Part shown: positions 58,074 to 64,000 of the stretch, piece after piece
How positions within the stretch are numbered: position 1 is the first letter of the stretch
Layout of the letters: every line of letters starts with the position of its first letter
Translations under genes and position numbers: made by a program
DNA from: 67-14 sp035502775
Lineage (GTDB): Bacteria; Actinomycetota; Thermoleophilia; Solirubrobacterales; 70-9
Length of the DNA: 64,000 nucleotides
Assembly: GCA_035502775.1 (NCBI GenBank)
Contig: DATJUB010000029.1
Span: 24,163-88,162, forward strand
Direction of reading: 5' to 3'
The notes under the pieces: model-generated
Databases searched by the model: none
Seen by the model: the letters and a program-made list of their open reading frames with translations, nothing else
Told to the model about the DNA's origin: nothing

Positions 58074-58982
58074 TCAGGCGGGGTCGCGGTCGATCAACTC
58101 GAGCAGGACCTCGGCCACCCGCGCGTCGGTGAGGCCCGTCCGGTCGATCACGTCCACCCCGTCCATCCGCCGCATCCAGGTCATCTGACGGCGGCCGTAT
58201 CGGCGGTGGAGCAGCTTCACCCGGTCGAGGTCCCCGGCGAGGAACTCGTCGAAGCCGATCGCCGCTCTCGCGGTCCGGGAGGCGCCATCGCTCACGGCCG
58301 CTGCCACCTCTTCACCGGCGCCTTCGTCGGCCATGCGGTCCACCCGGCGGTCGATCTTCGCGACCAGGCTCTCGTCCTCTTCGGCCAGACCAAAGAGTCT
58401 GGTCGGCTGCCGCAGATCGGCGGTCCAGAGCTCACCGCCGCCGCGATGATCGCGTGCCGGTGTCTGCCCGTCCCGGATCAGCTCGACGGTGCGGGCGATG
58501 CGTTTGCGGTCGTTGGGATGGATCGAGTCCCGGAACTCGTCCGGAAGGGTCGCGTGGAGCGCCGCGGGACCCTCCCTTTCCAGCTCCTGCTCGACTTCCC
58601 GCCGCAGCTCGTCGGGTACGGCCGGGCGAAACTCGATCTCGGCCAGCGCGGCCCGCAGATAGAGCCCGGTGCCCCCGACCAGGATCGGGGTTCGCCCCTC
58701 GGCGAGCAGCCCGTCGATCTCCCGGTGCGCACGTTCCGCGTAGCGGCCGGCACTGAACTCCCGCTCGATCGGCACGAACCCGATCAGGCGGTGTTCGAGC
58801 CGCCGGCGATCCTCGGCCGTCGCGGCGCCACTGATCGTCTCGAGGCCCTCGTAGACCTGGATCGCGTCGCAGTTGATCGCGACCGGACCATCACCGCGTT
58901 CCCGCAGCAGTGCCGCCAGCTCGATCGCGACGCCGGTCTTGCCGATCGCGGTCGGCCCGAACACGGCGACGACGCCGGCCAT
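58074..58982 (-). CDS. miaA: tRNA dimethylallyltransferase
   Basis: A 302-residue enzyme that adds dimethylallyl to N6 of A37 in tRNAs reading UNN codons. P-loop GPTAIGKTGVAIELA near residue 9; INCDAIQVYEGLETISGAAT; GGTGLYLRAAL; and RRYGRRQMTWMRR at the C-terminus. ATG 58982 overlaps the miaB stop. It acts before MiaB in the same modification pathway. Confidence 0.96.
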   Translation of the reverse strand: MAGVVAVFGPTAIGKTGVAIELAALLRERGDGPVAINCDAIQVYEGLETISGAATAEDRRRLEHRLIGFVPIEREFSAGRYAERAHREIDGLLAEGRTPILVGGTGLYLRAALAEIEFRPAVPDELRREVEQELEREGPAALHATLPDEFRDSIHPNDRKRIARTVELIRDGQTPARDHRGGGELWTADLRQPTRLFGLAEEDESLVAKIDRRVDRMADEGAGEEVAAAVSDGASRTARAAIGFDEFLAGDLDRVKLLHRRYGRRQMTWMRRMDGVDVIDRTGLTDARVAEVLLELIDRDPA

Positions 58983-60304
58983 CAGGCCGTGATCCCGCTG
59001 AGCAGCCTCTCCGTGCCGGTAAGGGTCTGCGAGGTGGCGGCCGAGATCTCGACCTCGACCAGCCGGCCTGGGCTGGCGGTGCCCTCGAAGTTGACCGCCT
59101 TGTTGTGGCGGCTGCGTCCGCGCAGGCGCGTCGGATCGTTGCGGCTGGGGCCTTCCACCAGGACCTCGATCGAGCGGCCGACGAAGCGCTGGGCCCGTTC
59201 CCGGGCGCGGCGCTGGACGACGTCGACGAGCGCCGACATGCGTTCCTTCTTCACCGGATGGGGAACCTGGTCCTCCATCTCGGCGGCCAGGGTTCCGCGC
59301 CGCGGCGAGTAGTTGAAGGTGAAGGCCTGGTCGTAGCCGACCTCCTCGACCACCTCGAGGGTCTGGGCGAAATCCTCATCGGTCTCCCCCGGGAATCCGA
59401 CGATGATGTCGGTGGTGATGCCGCAGTCCGGCAGGCGTTCGCGGATCATCGCGACACGGTCCATGTAGCGCTCGCGGGTGTAGGTCCGGCGCATCTTCTT
59501 GAGGATCGGGCTCGATCCTGATTGGAGCGGCAGGTGAATGTGCTCGCAGAGGCTCGCCAGTTCTACGTGGGCGTCGATCACGTCCTCGCGCATGTCCTTC
59601 GGATGCGGGCTGGTGTACCTGATCCGCTCGATGCCTTCGACCGCGTCGACGCGGCGCAGCAGGTCGGAGAACCTGATCCGGTTCTCGACCGGGAGGTCGC
59701 GTCCGTAGCTGTTCACGTTCTGGCCGAGCAGGGTGAGTTCGCGCACGCCCTCGGAGGCGAGCCGTTCCGCCTCGGCGATCAGCAGATCGGGATCCCGGCT
59801 TTCCTCACGGCCACGGGTGGAGGGCACGATGCAGTAGGAGCAGACGCAGTTGCATCCCTGGGAGATCTGGAGCCATCCCTGGAACTGGCGTTCGCGGTGG
59901 GATGGCAGATCGCCGGAGAACTCCTCGAACTCGAAGAATCCCTGCGCGGTGATCGAGTCGGAGTTCAGGAACTCGGCGAGCCGATGGATCTGCCCGGGAC
60001 CGAAGGCGACATCGACGAACGGGAACCGCCGGAACACCTCGTCTTTGACCGATTGGGCCCAGCAGCCGCCGACGCCGACGATGCGGGCCGGGTCTTCGGA
60101 CTTCAGGCGTTTGGCCTCTCCGAGGTGGGAGATGAACCTGTTGTCCGCGTTCTCGCGGATCGAACAGGTGTTGAACAGGATCAGGTCGGCGTCACCGCGA
60201 TCGGGAACCTCCGAGTAGCCCAGTGAGTTGAGCATTCCCTTCATGCGCTCGGAATCGTGCTCGTTCATCTGACACCCGAAGGTGGTGACGTGAAACCGCT
60301 TCAT
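58982..60304 (-). CDS. miaB: tRNA-2-methylthio-N6-dimethylallyladenosine synthase
   Basis: A 440-residue radical-SAM methylthiotransferase that adds methylthio to i6A37. The N-terminal cluster cysteines are in TFGCQMN, NTCSIREN and GGCWAQS; the radical-SAM CxxxCxxC is in GCNCVCSYCIVPSTRG near 150-160; the TRAM domain ends the protein (VLVEGPSRNDPTRLRGRSRHNKAV). Its stop overlaps the miaA start. Confidence 0.97.
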   Translation of the reverse strand: MKRFHVTTFGCQMNEHDSERMKGMLNSLGYSEVPDRGDADLILFNTCSIRENADNRFISHLGEAKRLKSEDPARIVGVGGCWAQSVKDEVFRRFPFVDVAFGPGQIHRLAEFLNSDSITAQGFFEFEEFSGDLPSHRERQFQGWLQISQGCNCVCSYCIVPSTRGREESRDPDLLIAEAERLASEGVRELTLLGQNVNSYGRDLPVENRIRFSDLLRRVDAVEGIERIRYTSPHPKDMREDVIDAHVELASLCEHIHLPLQSGSSPILKKMRRTYTRERYMDRVAMIRERLPDCGITTDIIVGFPGETDEDFAQTLEVVEEVGYDQAFTFNYSPRRGTLAAEMEDQVPHPVKKERMSALVDVVQRRARERAQRFVGRSIEVLVEGPSRNDPTRLRGRSRHNKAVNFEGTASPGRLVEVEISAATSQTLTGTERLLSGITA

Positions 60305-60356
60305 GGGGCCGAGCTTAGCGGGAAGGAACGGCTGTCCTCCCGAACCGCCGGATCGG

Positions 60357-60629
60357 TCAGGTGAGGTTCGCGGGAATCACGATCGGCGAGACCGAGGCCT
60401 CTTCGCCGATGATGTGCTTGTCGCCGTGCTCACGCTCTTCGGCTTCCTCGATCTGGAGCTTGACACCGAACACCGCCGTGCCGACGACGAATACGACGCC
60501 CAGCAGGATCAGACCGATCATCGCCCCGCGGCTGGGGAAGTTCTTCGAGCGGAGCCCGACGAAGCTGACGACCACCGCGATGACGGCGAGTCCGATACCG
60601 AAGAAGAGGAAGGTGTTCTTGATGTCCAT
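60357..60629 (-). CDS. Small two-helix membrane protein
   Basis: A 90-residue protein with two helices (FLFFGIGLAVIAVVVSFVGL, MIGLILLGVVFVVGTAVFGV) and an acidic, probably outward or cytosolic tail (QIEEAEEREHGDKHIIGEE) ending in PIVIPANLT. Family not recognised. The position between rny and miaB may be conserved in relatives. Confidence 0.7.
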   Translation of the reverse strand: MDIKNTFLFFGIGLAVIAVVVSFVGLRSKNFPSRGAMIGLILLGVVFVVGTAVFGVKLQIEEAEEREHGDKHIIGEEASVSPIVIPANLT

Positions 60630-60665
60630 GAGGGCCGAATCCTACCTGCTCCGGCGGGCGTCCGT

Positions 60666-62195
60666 CTATCGGGCGATCTTGGTCGATCGAAGCTCGCGGA
60701 TGACGGTGATCTTGATCTGTCCCGGGTACTGCATCTCGCGTTCGATGGCGGTCGCTATCTCGTGGGAGATCACCGCGACCGCGCGGTCGTCCACCTGGCC
60801 CGGATCGACGATCACCCTGATCTCGCGGCCGGCCTGCATCGCGTACACCTTACGCACGCCGTCCTGGCGCTGGGCGATCTCCTCGAGGTCGCTGAGCCGG
60901 GTCACATACTGCTCCAGCGAGTCTCCTCGGGCGCCGGGACGGGCTCCGGAGAGGGCGTCGGCGGCCTGCACGATCACGGCTTCAACGGTGACCGGTTCGA
61001 TCTCGTTGTGGTGAGCCTCGATCGCGTGGGTGATCGAGTCGATCTCGTCGTATCGGCGGGCCAGACGGGCGCCGACCGAGGCATGCGTCCCTTCGACCTC
61101 GTGGCTGACCGCCTTGCCGATGTCGTGGAGTAGGGCCGCCCGTCGTGCCACTTCGACCGACGCTCCCAGTTCGGCCGCCATCAGACCGGCGAGATGCGAG
61201 GTCTCAACCAGGTGTGAGAGTACGTTCTGGCTGTAGCTGGTCCGGAACCGCAGGCGGCCGAGCAGGCGCACCAGTTCCGGATGGAGCCCGGTGACCCGCG
61301 CGTCGAGCAGGGCCATCTCGGCCGCCTCGATCATCACGTCATCGATCTCGGTCTCGGCCTCGGCGAAGGCCGCCTCGCAGGAGGCGGGATGAATGCGTCC
61401 GTCGGCGATCAGCTTTTCGAGGGTCAGCCTGGCGATCTCTCGCCGCACGCTGTCGAAGCTGGAGAGCACGACCGTCTCCGGGGTCTCGTCGATGATGATG
61501 TCGACCCCGGTGAGGGTTTCGAGCGTGCGGATGTTGCGGCCGTCCTTGCCGATGATCCGGCCTTTCATGTCTTCGGAGGGAAGGTGGATCGAGTAGGTGT
61601 TGCCTTCGATCGATTGGGCCGACGCGAGCCGCTGCATGGCGACCGCCAGGATTCCCCGGGCCCGCCGTTCCGATTCGAGCTTGGCTTCCTCCTCGACCCG
61701 TTTGATCGTCAGTCCCGCCTGGTGGCTGGCCTGGGCCTCGACCTCTTTCAGCAGCGCCTTCTTGGCCTGTGACTGGGTCAGCCCGGCCACCCGTTCGAGT
61801 TCTTCCATCTGGACGGCGCGGGCACGTTCGAGTTCGGCTTCGACTTCTCCGGCCCGCTGCTCCCGGCTCTCGAGCAGAGCGGTCCTCCGGTCGACCTCAC
61901 GCAGCTTGGACTGGGCCGACTCGAGGGCACGCAGTGCGCGTTCCTCCATGCGGATGATCTCTTCGCGCCGCGCCCTCAGTTCCGCCTGTGCGGACAGGGT
62001 TCCCGGGTCGGTGGGACCCGCCTGCCCGGAGGCCGGGGCCGGCGCGTTCGCCGCCTTGTCTGGCTGGTCGGCCGCTGTCTGCGCGCCGATCACCGACGGG
62101 GAACGACCGTTCGAGCCCGCGGGCGCCTCGCCTGTGTCCCCCGCTTCGGTCCTGCCGGAGCGCAACCACGAAGGGATGATTGAGCGCAATTCCAT
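60666..62195 (-). CDS. rny: Ribonuclease Y without membrane anchor
   Basis: A 509-residue endoribonuclease that starts mRNA decay. A low-complexity N-terminus to about 70 is followed by a coiled coil to about 180, a KH domain near 200-265 (HLPSEDMKGRIIGKDGRNIR), and an HD domain near 330-430 (LLHDIGKAVSHEVEGTHA). The usual N-terminal membrane helix is absent: the protein starts MELRSIIPSWLRSG, and an in-frame TGA lies two codons before the ATG, so no upstream extension is possible. The coiled coil is otherwise normal. Confidence 0.94.
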   Translation of the reverse strand: MELRSIIPSWLRSGRTEAGDTGEAPAGSNGRSPSVIGAQTAADQPDKAANAPAPASGQAGPTDPGTLSAQAELRARREEIIRMEERALRALESAQSKLREVDRRTALLESREQRAGEVEAELERARAVQMEELERVAGLTQSQAKKALLKEVEAQASHQAGLTIKRVEEEAKLESERRARGILAVAMQRLASAQSIEGNTYSIHLPSEDMKGRIIGKDGRNIRTLETLTGVDIIIDETPETVVLSSFDSVRREIARLTLEKLIADGRIHPASCEAAFAEAETEIDDVMIEAAEMALLDARVTGLHPELVRLLGRLRFRTSYSQNVLSHLVETSHLAGLMAAELGASVEVARRAALLHDIGKAVSHEVEGTHASVGARLARRYDEIDSITHAIEAHHNEIEPVTVEAVIVQAADALSGARPGARGDSLEQYVTRLSDLEEIAQRQDGVRKVYAMQAGREIRVIVDPGQVDDRAVAVISHEIATAIEREMQYPGQIKITVIRELRSTKIAR

Positions 62196-62243
62196 AACGG
62201 TTCATTAAAGGTACTTGACCGCTGGTTTCCGCCCTGAGCGCCT

Positions 62244-62693
62244 CTAGGCCACGGAACTTTTCCTTCTGATCGCCGCGTAGGCCTCTTCCGCGGAGTAGCC
62301 GCGCCGTGCCAGGAGGCCCAGCGCCCGGCTGCGTCCCCGGTCGTCGCTCAGGTCCGCTCCGCGTTCGTCGAGCACGCGAGCGGCCCGATCGACCTCGCTC
62401 TCCCCACCGTCCTGGTCCAATGCCTCCTCGATCAGGTCCTTGGCCAGACCGCGCTTGCGCAGCGTTTCGCGGATCCTGGTCCGACCCCACCCGGCCAGCT
62501 CGCGCTTGTCCGAGGTGTAGGCGAAGGCGAACTTGCGATCGTCGAGAGCTTCGTTTTCGATCAGAAAGTTGACGACCCGATCGATCTCGTCGCTCTCGAC
62601 ATCCCGCACTTCCAGCCATTCCCGCATCTCGGCGACCGTACGCTCCTTGCGCCCGATCGCCCCCAGCGCTTTCGCCAGGATTTCGTCAGCCAT
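62244..62693 (-). CDS. recX: Regulatory protein RecX
   Basis: A 149-residue helical modulator of RecA filaments with tandem RecX repeats: ALGAIGRKERTVAEMREWLEVRDV, VNFLIENEALDDRKFAFAY, WGRTRIRETLRKRGL and ALGLLARRGYSAEEAYAAIR. It starts 31 bases after the recA stop, co-transcribed as in most bacteria. Confidence 0.93.
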   Translation of the reverse strand: MADEILAKALGAIGRKERTVAEMREWLEVRDVESDEIDRVVNFLIENEALDDRKFAFAYTSDKRELAGWGRTRIRETLRKRGLAKDLIEEALDQDGGESEVDRAARVLDERGADLSDDRGRSRALGLLARRGYSAEEAYAAIRRKSSVA

Positions 62694-62724
62694 GATTCAG
62701 AACCGGCTCGGGTTCAGGACCGCC

Positions 62725-63858
62725 TCAGGCCGCCTGCTTCTCGGACAGTGAGCCGGCCGCGTCCATCGCCTCTCCGGTCGCGTCCGCGGCAGCCTCGGCC
62801 ACCGGCTCGATCGCCGCGCCGTCCCGGTTGATGCCGAGCGAGTTGAGGATGCGGGTCTCGATCTCCAGCGCGATGTCCGGATTCTCGGCCAGGAACTGCT
62901 TCGAGTTGTTGCGCCCCTGTCCGAGACGGGTATCCCCGTAGGAGAAGAAGGATCCCGACTTCTGAACCAGATCGTGCTCGATGCCCAGATCGATCAGGCT
63001 GCCCTCTCGTGAGATGCCCAGGCCGTACTCGATGTCGAACTCGGCCTGCTTGAACGGAGCCGCGACCTTGTTCTTGACGACCTTGACCCGCACCCGGTTG
63101 GCCACCGCCTCGGTTCCGTCCTTCAGGGTCTCGATCCGGCGGATGTCCAGGCGCTGCGACGAGTAGAACTTCAGCGCGCGCCCACCGGGCTGAGTCTCCG
63201 GCGAGCCGAACGAGACGCCGATCTTCTCGCGGATCTGGTTGGTGAAAAGACAGACCGTGTTGGCCCGGTTCAGGTTGCCCGCGAGCTTGCGCAGAGCCTG
63301 CGACATCAGCCTGGCCTGAAGGCCGACGGTCACATCACCCATCTGCCCCTCGAGCTCGGCCCGTGGAGTCAGGGCCGCGACCGAGTCGACCGCGACCACG
63401 TCGACCGCGCCGGAACGGGTCAGGACGTCGACGATCTCGAGCGCCTGCTCACCGTAGTCGGGCTGGGAGATCAGCAACTCATCCGTGTTCACGCCGATCC
63501 GCCGCGCGTAGACCGGATCGATCGCGTGCTCGGCGTCGACGAAGGCGCAGACCCCGCCGCGCTTCTGTGCCTCGGCGATGATGTGGTAGACGAGGGTCGT
63601 CTTGCCGGAGGATTCCGGGCCGAAGATCTCGACGATCCGGCCCCGCGGGATGCCGCCGACGCCGAGCGCGATGTCCAGCGGCAGGGCGCCGGTCGAGATC
63701 GACTCGACGTTGAGCGCGTCCTGATCGCCGAGCTTCATCAGCGAACCCGCGCCGAACTGCTTGTCGATCTGGCTCTTGGCGGCCTCAAGGGCGGCGTTGC
63801 GCGCCTTGATCTCCTTGTCGGTGCCGGCACCCATGTCGTTGCTTGGTCTCTCGCTCAT
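62725..63858 (-). CDS. recA: Recombinase RecA
   Basis: The 377-residue recombinase drives strand exchange and SOS activation. Walker A FGPESSGKTTLVYHI near residue 78; VDAEHAIDPVYA; Walker B VDVVAVDSVAALTP; DNA-binding loop GGRALKFYSSQRLDIRR; and an acidic/Ala-rich tail. ATG 63858 has GAGGTG five bases upstream. No intein is present. An SOS box lies 71 bases before the start. Confidence 0.99.
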   Translation of the reverse strand: MSERPSNDMGAGTDKEIKARNAALEAAKSQIDKQFGAGSLMKLGDQDALNVESISTGALPLDIALGVGGIPRGRIVEIFGPESSGKTTLVYHIIAEAQKRGGVCAFVDAEHAIDPVYARRIGVNTDELLISQPDYGEQALEIVDVLTRSGAVDVVAVDSVAALTPRAELEGQMGDVTVGLQARLMSQALRKLAGNLNRANTVCLFTNQIREKIGVSFGSPETQPGGRALKFYSSQRLDIRRIETLKDGTEAVANRVRVKVVKNKVAAPFKQAEFDIEYGLGISREGSLIDLGIEHDLVQKSGSFFSYGDTRLGQGRNNSKQFLAENPDIALEIETRILNSLGINRDGAAIEPVAEAAADATGEAMDAAGSLSEKQAA

Positions 63859-63928
63859 CAAAGTCACCTCACTGCCGTCCACACGGACCGCATTGTCGTC
63901 TCCAAAGTCAGATAGTCACTCACCGATA

Positions 63929-63942
63929 CGAACACTTGTTCG
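63929..63942 (-). promoter_or_regulatory. LexA SOS box before recA
   Basis: The minus strand reads CGAACAAGTGTTCG, a 5-bp inverted repeat with a four-base spacer that matches the Gram-positive SOS consensus CGAACRNRYGTTYC at all but the last base. It lies 71 bases before the recA start, the expected position for LexA repression. Confidence 0.88.
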
Positions 63943-64000
63943 CAGTTCGAGGAGTATGTCCTTCCCGTCGGACGTATTTTTCTCGCCGGGGCGCCGACTA

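Noticed and set aside
1..64000. CRISPR array, prophage, tRNA or rRNA genes
   Set aside because: No repeat-spacer pattern, phage structural gene, cloverleaf or conserved rRNA segment was recognised when reading the window; a tRNA scan was not run.

Overview
High-GC chromosomal DNA that reads as core genome of a high-GC Gram-positive bacterium, most likely an actinobacterium of the class Thermoleophilia (Solirubrobacterales-like). This placement is inferred from the recA-recX-rny-miaB-miaA-dapF block, an LL-diaminopimelate aminotransferase, the MurT/GatD pair, a c-di-AMP riboswitch before a cell-wall hydrolase, Lys-rich secreted proteins and a recA SOS box of the Gram-positive type. No phage, insertion sequence, CRISPR array, rRNA or tRNA gene was seen. 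Most genes are tightly packed, many with 4-bp start/stop overlaps, and several open with TTG or GTG.

Layout. 1-10.1 kb: metabolic and redox genes (lipase-like fragment, AIM24, a decayed DUF1579 gene, MBL hydrolase, ilvD with a divergent TetR regulator, semialdehyde dehydrogenase, PadR regulator, thioredoxin-reductase-like flavoprotein with a divergent XRE-cupin regulator, 1-Cys peroxiredoxin). 10.2-13.6 kb: copper operon copZ / secreted protein / copA behind two CsoR-type operators. 14.1-18.6 kb: a seven-gene minus-strand run with an ECF42-type sigma factor, its DGPF (YCII) partner, two SRPBCC proteins, the 3-methyladenine glycosylases Tag and AlkA, and a YnfA protein. 18.7-25.6 kb: VOC, AraC, transglutaminase, cupin, an ABC exporter, prfC, YdeI and a methyltransferase. 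25.6-29.3 kb: a secreted protein and a probable small structured RNA behind two copies of one AT-rich 50-bp element, then a c-di-AMP riboswitch and an NlpC/P60-type secreted hydrolase. 29.3-39.2 kb: TetR/MMPL pair, lysyl-oxidase-like protein, TetR-P450 pair and a very large secreted hydrolase. 39.2-46.8 kb: a membrane phosphatase fusion, small membrane proteins, BrkB-like protein, formylglycine-generating-type enzyme, hydrolase and membrane cyclophilin. 46.9-51.3 kb: a five-gene coupled operon (methyltransferase, lipid kinase, murT, methyltransferase, gatD). 51.3-64 kb: dut, CASTOR-like channel, hflX, SDR, dapL, dapF, miaA, miaB, small membrane protein, rny, recX, recA.

Strongest observations: (1) DapF has serine in place of both catalytic cysteines while the surrounding motifs are intact; (2) the duplicated 50-bp element drives one secreted-protein gene and one non-coding region folding into four hairpins; (3) ilvD and its divergent TetR gene share overlapping, apparently leaderless promoters with a palindromic operator filling the -35/-10 spacer; (4) the riboswitch-controlled hydrolase seems to start at ATT; (5) RNase Y has no membrane anchor; (6) an ECF sigma operon contains two alkylation-repair glycosylases, one of which lacks its zinc ligands.
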